From assembly GCA_038131955.1 (NCBI GenBank), contig JAYPQK010000001.1, forward strand, positions 248,001 to 312,000: a DNA stretch of 64,000 nt. Reading direction: 5' to 3'. This DNA is from SHAN690 sp038131955. Lineage in GTDB: Bacteria > Bacteroidota > Bacteroidia > Flavobacteriales_G > Salibacteraceae. Both the position numbers and the translations under genes were made by a program. The notes under the pieces were generated by a model. It ran no database searches. It was given only the letters and a program-made list of their open reading frames with translations, and had not been told where the DNA came from. Below, one piece after another: positions 33,994 through 43,546 of this stretch (positions within the stretch are counted from its first letter, which is position 1; each line of letters starts with the position of its first letter).

Positions 33994-34770
33994 ATGCAAA
34001 CAAGTGCGGTCATTGAGCACATCACTTCCTGGCTCTTCGAGTACAATCAGAATGCACGTACCAACGGTTTCGTCATAGGCGTTTCCGGTGGAATTGACTC
34101 TGCGGTCACCTCGACCTTAGTCGCCCGTACCGGACTTCCTGTTCTGTGTCTTGAAATGCCCATTCATCAATCTCCTGATCAGGTGAATCGTGCCATGGAC
34201 CACATCGAATGGCTCAAGCTCCATTTCCCAAACGTGAGGATGGAGTCTTTAGAGCTGACCGGAGTGTTTGATCAATTTGTCCACGCGCTTCCGGATACCA
34301 CGGAAGAAACCCACGACATGGCCTTGGTGAACACCCGTGCACGATTAAGAATGACGGCGTTGTATTACTTCGCTGCACTCGAAAGAAAGCTTGTCGCTGG
34401 GACAGGAAACAAGGTCGAAGATTTCGGTATCGGCTTTTACACCAAGTACGGTGATGGCGGGGTAGACCTGAGTCCGATCGCGGACCTCAACAAGACGGAA
34501 GTCTATGCCTTAGGAGAGGAATTGGGCATCATTGATCCCATCATGACTGCTCCTCCCACCGATGGCTTGTGGGGAGATGATCGTACGGATGAAGACCAGA
34601 TCGGTGCTTCCTATCCCGAATTGGAATGGGCCATGGAATTCGAAGGCGATGAATCCTCCCTGAGCGAAAGAGAAAAAGAAGTGCTGGCGATCTACCGCAG
34701 ACTGAATCGCATGAACCGTCACAAAATGGAGCCGATTCCGGTTTGTACGATCCCGGAAAGCATTAAGTAA
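33994..34770 (+). CDS. nadE: NAD+ synthase, ammonia-dependent
   Basis: 258 residues. Converts nicotinate adenine dinucleotide to NAD+ with ATP and ammonia. The ATP pyrophosphatase loop GVSGGIDSAV is at 29-38. TGNKVEDFGIGFYTKYGDGG and LNKTEVYALGEELGI are further signature blocks. No glutaminase domain is present. It follows the barrel gene by three bases. It ends one base before the convergent korB stop. Confidence 0.96.
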   Translation: MQTSAVIEHITSWLFEYNQNARTNGFVIGVSGGIDSAVTSTLVARTGLPVLCLEMPIHQSPDQVNRAMDHIEWLKLHFPNVRMESLELTGVFDQFVHALPDTTEETHDMALVNTRARLRMTALYYFAALERKLVAGTGNKVEDFGIGFYTKYGDGGVDLSPIADLNKTEVYALGEELGIIDPIMTAPPTDGLWGDDRTDEDQIGASYPELEWAMEFEGDESSLSEREKEVLAIYRRLNRMNRHKMEPIPVCTIPESIK

Positions 34771-34771
34771 C

Positions 34772-35800
34772 TTAGACCACCTCCCAAACGCTGGTTCCTT
34801 GGATCAGCTTGTCGAGGTCTCCTTCACCCTTCACTTCTACGGCATGATCGATCTGCTCTTGAAGCACCTCTTCATAACGGTAACGATCCTCTTGGTAGAA
34901 GATGCCGAATGGACGGGGAAGACCATTCTCTTTTCTCGGATCATCGAACATGCGGGTCAATAGCATCGCCTTACCCATGTCTTTAGAGTCGTGGATCCAA
35001 AGGTCTTCGGCGCTTACGTCAGCCACATTCACCACCTCTGGTTTCATGCCGTTCAGGCGAATACCGAATTCGTTCTCTGCTCCGAAGATTAGCGGCTGAC
35101 CTTCTTCCAAGAACAAGGTGTGCTGCGCTTTCGTACCCTTATCTGTGAAGATCTCGAACGCCCCATCATTGAAGACATTGCAGTTCTGATACACCTCGAT
35201 CAGAGAGGTGCCCTTGTGACCATCAGCGGCTTGAAGTACCGCTCGCATGTGCTTTGGGTCGCGGTCCATAGAACGCGCAATGAACGTTGCATCGGCTCCC
35301 ATCGCTAGAGCGAGTGGATTGAACGGGTGATCCAACGACCCCATCGGAGTTGACTTCGTCACTTGACCTTTTGGTGAGGTCGGCGAATATTGACCTTTGG
35401 TCAAACCGTAGATCTCGTTGTTGAAGAGCAGGATGTTGACGTCAAAGTTTCGTCTAAGCGAATGGATCAGGTGGTTACCTCCGATGCTGAGCGCATCCCC
35501 GTCACCGGTGATCACCCAAACACTTAACTCAGGACGTGTAGCCTTGAGCCCGCTGGCAATGGCGGTAGCACGACCGTGGATGGAGTGGATGCCGTACGTG
35601 TCCATATAGTATGGGAAGCGAGAGGAGCATCCGATCCCGCTCACGAATACAGTGTCTTCCTTCTTGATCCCTGCCTCAGCCAAGGTCGATTGCATCTGCT
35701 TAAGGATGGAGTAATCTCCGCAACCCGGGCACCAACGCACATCCTGGTCCGTAGCTAAGTCCTTGGCGGTCAATTGTTGTGTGTCGACGGTAGTACTCAT
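34772..35800 (-). CDS. korB: 2-oxoacid:ferredoxin oxidoreductase, beta subunit
   Basis: 342 residues, the thiamine-diphosphate-binding subunit. CPGCGDYSILKQM (with cysteines for an Fe-S cluster) leads, and the TPP motif runs GDGDALSIGGNH through NNEIYGLTKGQYSPTS. With KorA it oxidises a 2-oxoacid, probably 2-oxoglutarate, to the acyl-CoA and reduces ferredoxin. Start overlaps the korA stop by four bases (ATGA). Confidence 0.94.
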   Translation of the reverse strand: MSTTVDTQQLTAKDLATDQDVRWCPGCGDYSILKQMQSTLAEAGIKKEDTVFVSGIGCSSRFPYYMDTYGIHSIHGRATAIASGLKATRPELSVWVITGDGDALSIGGNHLIHSLRRNFDVNILLFNNEIYGLTKGQYSPTSPKGQVTKSTPMGSLDHPFNPLALAMGADATFIARSMDRDPKHMRAVLQAADGHKGTSLIEVYQNCNVFNDGAFEIFTDKGTKAQHTLFLEEGQPLIFGAENEFGIRLNGMKPEVVNVADVSAEDLWIHDSKDMGKAMLLTRMFDDPRKENGLPRPFGIFYQEDRYRYEEVLQEQIDHAVEVKGEGDLDKLIQGTSVWEVV

Positions 35801-37650
35801 TTCACTAGCATTTCTTTGGCACGCTCTCCGATCTCACGTGCGGTGAATGGCAATCCTTTGATCTTGTTCATCGGGATGGCTCGTTGATCGAATTCAGCGT
35901 TGATCAAGTTGACCAACTGTCCGTCATTGATCTCCGGGATCAAGACTTGCCTGAAGTTCGACATGACTTCGGCCAAGTTCTTTGGGAATGGGCTTAAGTA
36001 GCGAACGTGGGCATGACTCACTTGATGTCCCTCTGCGATGAGGTCGCGAACTGCGGTTCGAATGGCTCCGTAAGTAGAACCCCAACCGAGGATCAAGAGG
36101 TCACCCCTCTCCTCTCCTTGTTCGATGCTTTGCAGTGGAATATGGTCAGCGATCTTTTCAACTTTGGCGCGACGCACTTTTACCATGCATTCGTGGTTCT
36201 CCGGATCGTAGCTCACATTACCCGTTTCAAAGTCTTTCTCTAATCCGCCTACACGGTGCTGAAGGTCCTTCATTCCCGGAACGGCCCAGGCACGCACTAG
36301 GTCTTCATCACGGCGATACGGATAGTAGACACCGTCATCGAGGTCCTTCTCTGCATCTGCGAACCTTGGCTTAATCGCCTCGATCTCCTCGGCCTTTGGG
36401 AATCGCCATGGTTCGGAGCCATTGGCGATGAATCCGTCGCTGAGGTACATCACTGGAACCATGTGTTCGAGTGAGATTCTCGCAGCTTCAATGGCGGTAT
36501 CAAAGCAGTCGCTTGGTGAGTGAGGTGCAAGCACAACCACCGGTGCTTCTCCGTTGCGACCGTGGATCGCCTGCATGAGGTCAGACTGTTCGGTCTTGGT
36601 AGGAAGGCCCGTACTTGGTCCTCCGCGCTGGACATTGATCACCAAGAGTGGGATCTCCAACATAACGGCCAAGCCGATCGCTTCTCCTTTCAATGCAATA
36701 CCGGGTCCGCTGGAGGCTGTTACTCCCAACGAACCTCCGTAGCTCGCGCCAATCGAAGCGCAGATCGCTGCGATCTCATCTTCGGCTTGGAAGGTCTTTA
36801 CGCCATAGTTCTTGTGCCGAGCCAATTCATGTAGAATGTCAGAAGCCGGCGTGATCGGGTAGGAACCGTAGAAAAGGTCGAGTCCCGCCTTCTTGGCGGC
36901 CACGATCAATCCGAGTGCCGTAGCCTGGTTGCCCATGATGCTGCGGTAGCGCCCTGCCGGCAAATTTGCAGACTTTACATCGTATCGTGTGGTGAAGGTC
37001 TCGTTGGTATCGCCAAAGTAATAACCGGCCTTCAACACCTTGAGGTTCGCATCGCGGATCTCAGGCTTCTTGGCGAACTTCTCTTGGATGAAGGTTTGCG
37101 TACTGTCTAAGCTGCGGTTATACATCCAATAGAGGAATCCGAGCACGTACATGTTCTTGCAACGATCAATCTCCTTGGTTCCGAGTCCGCTATCGACCAA
37201 GGCTTGGCGTGTCATCTTTGTGACGTCCATTTCGATCACGCGGTACTTATCGAGTGACGAATCCAAAAGTGGATTAGCCTCTTCATCGTACTTGGCGAGT
37301 CTCAGGTTCTTCTTATCGAATCCGTCTGTATTGGCAATGATGGTGCCACCCACTTTCAACTGATCGAGATTGGCCTTCAAGGCGGCTGCATTCATCGCTA
37401 CGAGCACCTCGACCTCATCACCGGGGGTGAAGATGTCCATGCTGGCGAACCGCAACTTGAAGCCGGAAACCCCGGCTACAGTGCCCTGTGGAGCGCGAAT
37501 CTCTGCAGGAAAGTTTGGGAATGTCGATATGTCGTTCCCGTGGAGGGCCGACGTGCTGGTAAATAAGCTTCCTGTCAACTGCATTCCATCACCGGAATCG
37601 CCAGCAAACAGGATAATAACGTCTTCTTTCTTCTCTGTAACGCTACTCAT
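35797..37650 (-). CDS. korA: 2-oxoacid:ferredoxin oxidoreductase, fused gamma-alpha subunit
   Basis: 617 residues from the ATG at 37650. The N-terminal gamma domain (~1-190, IILFAGDSGDGMQLTGSLF) is fused to the alpha pyrimidine-binding domain (~220-600, MGNQATALGLIVAAKKAGL; YPITPASDILHELA; VQRGGPSTGLPTKTEQSDL). The fusion is the usual form in this group. Predicted leader of about 86 bases from the promoter at 37736-37743. It may act in the TCA cycle or in reductive carboxylation. Confidence 0.94.
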   Translation of the reverse strand: MSSVTEKKEDVIILFAGDSGDGMQLTGSLFTSTSALHGNDISTFPNFPAEIRAPQGTVAGVSGFKLRFASMDIFTPGDEVEVLVAMNAAALKANLDQLKVGGTIIANTDGFDKKNLRLAKYDEEANPLLDSSLDKYRVIEMDVTKMTRQALVDSGLGTKEIDRCKNMYVLGFLYWMYNRSLDSTQTFIQEKFAKKPEIRDANLKVLKAGYYFGDTNETFTTRYDVKSANLPAGRYRSIMGNQATALGLIVAAKKAGLDLFYGSYPITPASDILHELARHKNYGVKTFQAEDEIAAICASIGASYGGSLGVTASSGPGIALKGEAIGLAVMLEIPLLVINVQRGGPSTGLPTKTEQSDLMQAIHGRNGEAPVVVLAPHSPSDCFDTAIEAARISLEHMVPVMYLSDGFIANGSEPWRFPKAEEIEAIKPRFADAEKDLDDGVYYPYRRDEDLVRAWAVPGMKDLQHRVGGLEKDFETGNVSYDPENHECMVKVRRAKVEKIADHIPLQSIEQGEERGDLLILGWGSTYGAIRTAVRDLIAEGHQVSHAHVRYLSPFPKNLAEVMSNFRQVLIPEINDGQLVNLINAEFDQRAIPMNKIKGLPFTAREIGERAKEMLVK

Positions 37651-37735
37651 GGAGTGTCTTTTCTTCCTTCCAACAGCCAACCCTTGGCATCAAACCTGCG
37701 TTTCTCCTTACGTCCGCCTATTGAAAAACTGGGCG

Positions 37736-37743
37736 CAAAAGTA
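37736..37743 (-). promoter_or_regulatory. -7 promoter element of korAB
   Basis: TACTTTTG on the minus strand, an exact TAnnTTTG match, upstream of the korA ATG. Confidence 0.45.
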
Positions 37744-37805
37744 GCCCAATTCGCGAGGAATTGTGAGACATTCGTAATGATCGATGGAGGGGTGGAATGG
37801 CTGAT

Positions 37806-39854
37806 ATGCATTATAAATTACGTTCGAACTTAGCGCTTTTGATGGGGATCATTTTGGTTCTCACTTTCGGATGCCGAAGGGAATTCGGTTTGCCCGGAGT
37901 GGAGAACGAAATTCTCACGCCCATCTTGTCCTCTAAACTATCGATCGGCGAAATTGTTCCGGACTCCCTTCAGACAACAGACGAGGATGGCTTTGTCACC
38001 TTGGTCTACCGCAACAATATTTACACCGCGGGCTTAGGTTCTTTTCAAGAGATCGAGACCCGAGAATTTTCAGAAACAGCCAAACTGCAGTCGCTCACCC
38101 TAGGAGCTCAGTCGGCAGAACGCAGCATTTCACTGGGGCAAGTAGCTCAAGAAATGGGAGCTACCGGGGAATTCATCATCAGCCAGAACGGCAACAACAT
38201 TCCTATTCCGCCGATCACGGGGCTCACCCATGGGCCTATTCCCGTTGACGGCTCAGAATTCTTCGAAACGGTCACGCTCGACTCGGGCTACATGGACATT
38301 ACGATCATGAATGGTTTTCCCACGGCGATGTCGAATGTAGAATTCGAGATCCGAAACGAAAGCGACAACAGCTTGATCGGGTCGCAGACCTTTCCATCTG
38401 TCGCAGCAGGTACCACGGAGACCCAAACGATCGATCTGGCGGGCAAGACCATCGAAGGATCATTGATCGGTAACATCCTCAATTTTGACATCGACGGAAC
38501 CACTTCTGCCGTACTGATCGACACCTCTGACCAGGTCATCGTGACGGTAACCGTGCGCGATATGAAGGTTCATTCCGCCACGGCGATCTTCCCGGCACAG
38601 AACATCATTGAGATCGGCGACACGAGTGCGATGGAGAATGTCGGCGATTTACGCATCACAAGAGCCAAGGCAAGATCAGGAACGATCAATATCAGGGTGG
38701 TGAGCACCGTGGAGGACACCATGTATTTCGAATACTTCGTTCCAGATGGCACCAAGGATGGCGAGCCCTTGTTCATTGAAGAAAAGATCAATCCGGCACC
38801 TGTCGGGGGAAGCATCGAGAAAGTCTTCCAATACTCCGTAGATGGATACGAATTCGACCTTACGGGACAACCCGCCGTGAACCATTACAACGCCTTTTAC
38901 AGTGAGTTGACCAGTAGAATTGACTCTACGGGCAGGGTGGTCAACTTGAGTTTGGAGGACAGCATTCTGATCTACGTTCAGCTCAGTGAGTTTCTTCCTG
39001 AGTATATCGAAGGTTACTTGGGTCATACCGAGGCTGAGTTCGGACCGACCAGTGCACCAATCGATCTCTTCAAGCACTTTGAATCCGGCACGCTCGAGTT
39101 CGAGGAGGTTGGGGTGTCATTGGGAGTGAGCAATGGAAATGGGGTTCCCTTTGACGTAGAGCTGCTAAATCTATCCGCCGAGAACACATCCACTTCAAAT
39201 GAAGTAGACATCGACTTCAGCGGACTTCCGAATCCGCTTTCCATCTTAGGCGCCGCAGATCTATCCACTCCCTGGGAAGAAAGCTGGCAATTGCAGGCGA
39301 CCTCCAGCTTGAACAATGCCTTGAATATCTATCCTGATCAACTGAATGTAGCATTGCGCGTAGTGAGCAACCCCGCTCAGGATTCTAATGGACTGAATCA
39401 ATTTGCCGTCGACACCAACACCCTAGATGCCTATTTGGATCTGGACATCCCTCTTTCCCTGATCGCGAATGACCTTGTGCTTTCCGATACGCTACCTCTT
39501 TCTGTAGGCGGCATAGAACGTTTGGAGTCGATCCAGGGTGGAACCTTTTATTTGGTGGGGAAGAACGGATTTCCGCTGGAAGCTGAATTGACGGTGGCGT
39601 TTCTTTCGCCGGATGGACAGGAATTGGTCGTCTCTGAGTTTGACGGAAGCATGCCCGCGTTGTCTACGAATCAGCAATCTGCGCTTTCCTGGACCTTTGA
39701 TAAAGAGGTCTTCGATCAGATCCGGCTAGCGAACAGGGCCATCGTCAAAGCGAAGTTGAATACCCTCTCCACAACACAGCATCAGCGAATCTATTCTGAC
39801 CAAATCTTAGACCTGACGCTGTCGGCGAGGTTCCTTTACAATTTTGCCGAATGA
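37806..39854 (+). CDS. Large strand-rich lipoprotein of unknown function, partner of the DUF5723 gene
   Basis: 682 residues. A lipoprotein signal ends LVLTFGCRREF. The rest is strand-rich and acidic, without recognised domains. Repeating blocks of ~150 residues such as SGYMDITIMNGFPTAMSNVEF and DLDIPLSLIANDLVLSDTLPL suggest several immunoglobulin-like or late-embryogenesis-type beta-domains. It is probably tethered in the outer membrane facing the periplasm or surface. The ATG at 37806 fits the signal peptide better than the one at 37797. Its stop overlaps the next start (ATGA), so the pair is coupled. Confidence 0.8.
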   Translation: MHYKLRSNLALLMGIILVLTFGCRREFGLPGVENEILTPILSSKLSIGEIVPDSLQTTDEDGFVTLVYRNNIYTAGLGSFQEIETREFSETAKLQSLTLGAQSAERSISLGQVAQEMGATGEFIISQNGNNIPIPPITGLTHGPIPVDGSEFFETVTLDSGYMDITIMNGFPTAMSNVEFEIRNESDNSLIGSQTFPSVAAGTTETQTIDLAGKTIEGSLIGNILNFDIDGTTSAVLIDTSDQVIVTVTVRDMKVHSATAIFPAQNIIEIGDTSAMENVGDLRITRAKARSGTINIRVVSTVEDTMYFEYFVPDGTKDGEPLFIEEKINPAPVGGSIEKVFQYSVDGYEFDLTGQPAVNHYNAFYSELTSRIDSTGRVVNLSLEDSILIYVQLSEFLPEYIEGYLGHTEAEFGPTSAPIDLFKHFESGTLEFEEVGVSLGVSNGNGVPFDVELLNLSAENTSTSNEVDIDFSGLPNPLSILGAADLSTPWEESWQLQATSSLNNALNIYPDQLNVALRVVSNPAQDSNGLNQFAVDTNTLDAYLDLDIPLSLIANDLVLSDTLPLSVGGIERLESIQGGTFYLVGKNGFPLEAELTVAFLSPDGQELVVSEFDGSMPALSTNQQSALSWTFDKEVFDQIRLANRAIVKAKLNTLSTTQHQRIYSDQILDLTLSARFLYNFAE

Positions 39855-41092
39855 AAAGGTGGTGGGTTCTAGGCTGCATGATTCTTTTGGGGGTCACTTC
39901 GAACGCTCAGCTAGATCGTTGGTGGACGCACTACCACTACCGAGGCAATCCTGATCTGGAGCAGAAGAGCATTTGGTTCGAGGCGAATGCAGATTTGAGT
40001 TCCAATCGGATATCCAATACCATCACAGGTCAAATACGGAGTGGCGGCAAGATAAGCTTGGCACAGACCGCTTATCTATCACAAAGAGACCCCGCTGGTG
40101 TCACCCGTTTAGGAGGGGGTGTCGATGGTGGAATGTGGTATCGATCATACGGTTCAAGTCGTTTGCATTGGCACGTTGGCGCTGGTATGACGGACCGACT
40201 GTATGGAAGTATGCGCACCGGTTTGGCACAGCTCGTTCTTACTGGAAACGGGGTCTATGAAGATCAGACCTTGTCGCTTGGACCGAGTTGGTTTCGTTAT
40301 TTGAGCGCACAATATATAGGAGGGGGTGTCGATCTAGAAACGGATGGTCTAATTCTAGGGGTGTTAGGAAAAGTAATCAAGGCCTCACGATGGCATGAGG
40401 TGGACATCGCATCCGGCTCATTCTACACTGCTCCATACGGCACCTCCTTGGAAGCGGATCTCACGGGAAGTCAATTCTACACCTCCAGCGATCAATCAAA
40501 GCTATCCGCTTGGTACGGAACCGGAGGTAGTCTGAGCTTTTTCATGATCAACCGGCCGGCCCCGGGAAAGATGCTGGTGTCGGCGCAAGTTCAAGATCTT
40601 GGGTTCATTCATTTTGGCGGGGGTAAGAAGCAAGATGTGCTAGTAGACACGATCTTCACTGGACTGGACGCGACGACTCTGCTTGAGTCGGGAGCACAGC
40701 TCAATGCGCAAGGATTAGACAGTATAGAAGCGTTGTTAAACCTGAAATCGACCGCTACTTCTAGGGCTGTTTTCTACCCAGGGAACCTACAATTGGACAT
40801 GATTAAGCCTCTTGGAGAAAAATTTTCCTTGGCTTTTCAAGTAAGACAGGCCTTTGTTGCCATTCCACCAAAAGTAAGGTTGGGGCTACGGATATCTGCA
40901 GGCGAATGGCTAGGTCTGGAACCCTATTTCATCGCGGGAGGGCTATCTAGATTTCATACAGGCTTTACCGCCTCGATTCACCCTGGAAGCCGCTTACAGC
41001 TTATGATTGCGTATGGTTTGATCGAGTCGCAAATCGCCCCGAATTCGAGCACTACCCAAACCCTGAACCTCCGGTTGAACGTCTTGCTTTAG
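39851..41092 (+). CDS. DUF5723-family outer-membrane protein
   Basis: 413 residues. Signal peptide ~1-19 (LGVTSNAQ). The rest alternates hydrophobic and polar residues and matches the DUF5723 family in layout (WFEANADLSSNRISNTITGQI; LSFFMINRPAPGKMLVSAQVQ; FSLAFQVRQAFVAIPPKVRLG), which is probably an outer-membrane barrel of the FadL/PorV-like kind. The function is unknown. It is translationally coupled with the upstream lipoprotein, suggesting a two-part surface assembly. Confidence 0.82.
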   Translation: MKRWWVLGCMILLGVTSNAQLDRWWTHYHYRGNPDLEQKSIWFEANADLSSNRISNTITGQIRSGGKISLAQTAYLSQRDPAGVTRLGGGVDGGMWYRSYGSSRLHWHVGAGMTDRLYGSMRTGLAQLVLTGNGVYEDQTLSLGPSWFRYLSAQYIGGGVDLETDGLILGVLGKVIKASRWHEVDIASGSFYTAPYGTSLEADLTGSQFYTSSDQSKLSAWYGTGGSLSFFMINRPAPGKMLVSAQVQDLGFIHFGGGKKQDVLVDTIFTGLDATTLLESGAQLNAQGLDSIEALLNLKSTATSRAVFYPGNLQLDMIKPLGEKFSLAFQVRQAFVAIPPKVRLGLRISAGEWLGLEPYFIAGGLSRFHTGFTASIHPGSRLQLMIAYGLIESQIAPNSSTTQTLNLRLNVLL

Positions 41093-41215
41093 AATCGAAG
41101 TGCTAAAAGGCTTAGTTCCGTTCCTGACACAGATCATTGATCGATGAGTCTCTTACTAACAACGATGAATCAATTACTGACAATGATCAAAGTTATGGTC
41201 GATTGAAGCTTTTAT

Positions 41216-41223
41216 TACATTTG
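41216..41223 (+). promoter_or_regulatory. -7 promoter element of the codon-biased secreted protein
   Basis: TACATTTG matches TAnnTTTG exactly, 24 bases ahead of the ATG at 41248. Confidence 0.5.
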
Positions 41224-41247
41224 TATTACCTAAAATTCAAATCAATT

Positions 41248-42510
41248 ATGAAAAAGTTTACTCTTTTACTGGCTGGAGGTCTTATTGCCTCTATGTCATT
41301 TGGTCAGGTCTCTTGGTCTGACGACATCGAATCCTACACTGCTGGTGATCTGATTGGTGCAGCAGGAGGTGCTAACGGATGGACTACCTGGTCTAACGAT
41401 CCAGGAGGTTCTGAAGATGCTCCTGTATCTACCGCAGAAGCTAATAGCGGTGCTAATTCTGTCGAGTTCACAGGTGATGTTGGACAAGACGTTGTACTTG
41501 ACATGGGTCAGGTATACTCAAGCGGAACTGTTCTTGCTAGCATTAGCGTTAAGGCGGACAGCGGTTACTACTTCAACTTCCAGGCTGGTGCTAACATTGG
41601 TGATGACTGGGCATTGGACATTCAGGCTACTGACTCTACGTTGTACATCTACAACTACGATGGTAGCTTCATTTTCCACGCTGTCATTCCAATCGGAGGA
41701 CAAGGTGGAGATTGGCACACGTTCGATTTCGAATTCGATCTAGATGCTGATTCTAACAACTGGCACGTTAGCTACGACGATTCACTCGTTGCTACTTTCA
41801 CTAACCCAGTTGCTTCAACAGTTTCTATGATGAACTTCTACCCAATCAGTGCTGAGACTGATTTCTTCATCGATGACGTTAGCTACACACACTGGCCAAC
41901 TCCTAAGTCAGTTACTTTCCAAGTAGACATGAACTACTACGAAGGTGATGTAGGAACACTTCACATTGCTGGAAACTACTTGAGCAAGGACTTCATGTGG
42001 TGCGGCGAGTGTCTCGCTATGGACGATACTGACGGAGACGGCGTATGGTCTGTAACTTTGGATGTACCAGCTGACTCTATTGAGTGGAAGTACCTGTGGG
42101 ACAACTGGGCGGTTAACGAAGCGTTGACTGAAGGAACTCCATGTACTAAGACCTCTTTCGGTTTCACTAACCGTTTCTTGGTATTGACTGAGTCTTCTAC
42201 CGTTCTTGATCCAGTATGCTGGGAGCAGTGCGATTCTTGCAGCATGCCATCTGGTGTTACTGAGGTAGTTGAAACTGCTCCAGTTCTTTATCCAAACCCA
42301 ACCAACAACGTATTGAACGTTGAGTTTGGTAGCAATGTAGAGAACATGGACATCCAAGTTTATAGCTTGACTGGTCAGGTTGTTCGCAACATGAACTCTT
42401 TCAGCGGAACTAAGGCCATCATCAATGTAGCAGACCTTCCTCAGGGTGCTTACTTCGTTGTTGGATCTAGCGAATTGGTTCGCTTCCGTGAGACTTTCAT
42501 CGTTCAGTAA
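41248..42510 (+). CDS. Secreted T9SS protein with carbohydrate-binding-like domains, highly expressed by codon use
   Basis: 420 residues from the ATG at 41248 (the open frame upstream to 41137 is ignored, since the signal peptide MKKFTLLLAGGLIASMSFGQ begins here). Residues ~25-215 resemble a jelly-roll binding domain (WSDDIESYTAGDLIG; FFIDDVSYTHW). Residues ~218-330 match a Cys-containing starch-binding-like domain family of marine Bacteroidota (VTFQVDMNYYEGD; WCGECLAMDDTDGDGVWSV; GFTNRFLVLTESS; CWEQCDSC). A T9SS type A domain closes the protein (LYPNPTNNVLNVEF). Codons are strongly skewed to GTT, GCT, ACT, GGT and AAC compared with neighbours, a mark of high expression. No enzyme motif is visible. 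Confidence 0.85.
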   Translation: MKKFTLLLAGGLIASMSFGQVSWSDDIESYTAGDLIGAAGGANGWTTWSNDPGGSEDAPVSTAEANSGANSVEFTGDVGQDVVLDMGQVYSSGTVLASISVKADSGYYFNFQAGANIGDDWALDIQATDSTLYIYNYDGSFIFHAVIPIGGQGGDWHTFDFEFDLDADSNNWHVSYDDSLVATFTNPVASTVSMMNFYPISAETDFFIDDVSYTHWPTPKSVTFQVDMNYYEGDVGTLHIAGNYLSKDFMWCGECLAMDDTDGDGVWSVTLDVPADSIEWKYLWDNWAVNEALTEGTPCTKTSFGFTNRFLVLTESSTVLDPVCWEQCDSCSMPSGVTEVVETAPVLYPNPTNNVLNVEFGSNVENMDIQVYSLTGQVVRNMNSFSGTKAIINVADLPQGAYFVVGSSELVRFRETFIVQ

Positions 42511-42530
42511 TCTGAAACTGATAGAAATTG

Positions 42531-42557
42531 AAAAGGCTCCCAAATGGGAGCCTTTTT
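42531..42557 (+). terminator. Strong hairpin terminator after the secreted protein
   Basis: A 9-bp GC-rich stem (AGGCTCCCA at 42534-42542 with its complement at 42545-42553) followed by a run of seven T on the plus strand. A-rich sequence before the stem lets it work in the other direction as well. Confidence 0.9.
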
Positions 42558-42616
42558 TTGTGCCTTAGAATTTGTGCAGAGCCGAAACAGAGTTTCCTTA
42601 AGGTCTAACTTTCTGG

Positions 42617-43426
42617 TCAGTGAATAGCAAGTATAGGGATCTCCAAATGCTCGGCAAGTTCTTCGGATATACTTGGCTTCAGAAATCGCTGCAGCAAAGT
42701 GCTGCATCGTGGAGTAGTCACCAAGAGGTGCATGTTATTATCGTGTGCATACGAACGAATCGCCTCTTCGATGTCATCATTTGTGATCACCTCGAACTTA
42801 TGGCTGAAACCTTTCATGGCCGTATGCAGGGCAAAGCCTTTTTCGGACTTATCCACTCCGCTCTCCTTCCCTTCGCGATTGACCGTGAGGATGGTGATCT
42901 CACTTTGATTTGAGCGCACCATGTCTGAAAGCACAGCCGGAAGCTGTTCTTCATCCGAATTGAGTAAATCTGCGGTAAACAGTACGTGCTTCAAGCTCTC
43001 CAAATGATATCCTCTTGGTACGACGATGACAGGACAGGTTGCCTTCTCGATCACTTCTGCCGCAGTGCTTCCTAGAAAGATCTTCTGCAATCCGGTCACA
43101 CCCGCCGTTCCCATTACGATCAGATCCACTTCGTTCTTACGAGCAAAGTTGGTGACCGTATAAATGGGGTCGCCGTACTCTGAAACTGTGGAAATCTCAA
43201 TGCCAGGATAGTGCTCCTCGAAATACTTCTTCTCCTCCCGCACGGAATCCTCAGACGCCTCTACCAAAATGTCTTTCAGGGACACCATGGAAGTAGCCGT
43301 GGTCTTAGGTTCTTCGTAAGCGTTGAGGAGGATATACTCATGCTGAGGGCCGAGAACGGCCAGTCCATATCGAAACGCATTACGCGCGTCGTTGGAAAAG
43401 TCGGTTGGTATCAGTACAATGCTCAT
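42617..43426 (-). CDS. Tandem universal stress protein (UspA family)
   Basis: 269 residues with two Usp domains. The first (~1-145) carries the nucleotide-binding pattern GTAGVTGLQKIFLGSTAAEVI. The second (~150-269) is degenerate in that motif but ends with the typical strand IPILAIH. Tandem Usps are linked to low-oxygen or stress survival in Bacteroidota, often near CRP-type regulators, as here. The start is ATG. Confidence 0.93.
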   Translation of the reverse strand: MSIVLIPTDFSNDARNAFRYGLAVLGPQHEYILLNAYEEPKTTATSMVSLKDILVEASEDSVREEKKYFEEHYPGIEISTVSEYGDPIYTVTNFARKNEVDLIVMGTAGVTGLQKIFLGSTAAEVIEKATCPVIVVPRGYHLESLKHVLFTADLLNSDEEQLPAVLSDMVRSNQSEITILTVNREGKESGVDKSEKGFALHTAMKGFSHKFEVITNDDIEEAIRSYAHDNNMHLLVTTPRCSTLLQRFLKPSISEELAEHLEIPILAIH

Positions 43427-43462
43427 ATCGAAACGACGTGGTTGGTGGTTCAGTTCTGAGGA

Positions 43463-43546
43463 TCAATCCACCAGATCTGAAAACGGCTCGAAATCTTGTT
43501 TGAGCTCCTTGATCTTCACGGAAAGAACCGGGATGTTGGCATGATT
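43463..43546 (-). pseudogene. C-terminal remnant of a second universal stress protein
   Basis: The minus-strand frame encodes NHANIPVLSVKIKEL and a short charged tail before a stop codon. The NHANIPVLSV block matches the last strand of Usp domains (compare EHLEIPILAI at the end of the intact neighbour). Upstream in the frame the translation no longer resembles Usp. This is read as a leftover of a deleted Usp gene. The match is short, so the call is tentative. Confidence 0.4.

Noticed and set aside
41908..42543. 211-codon minus-strand frame
   Set aside because: Antisense to the codon-biased secreted protein; arises from its skewed codon use.
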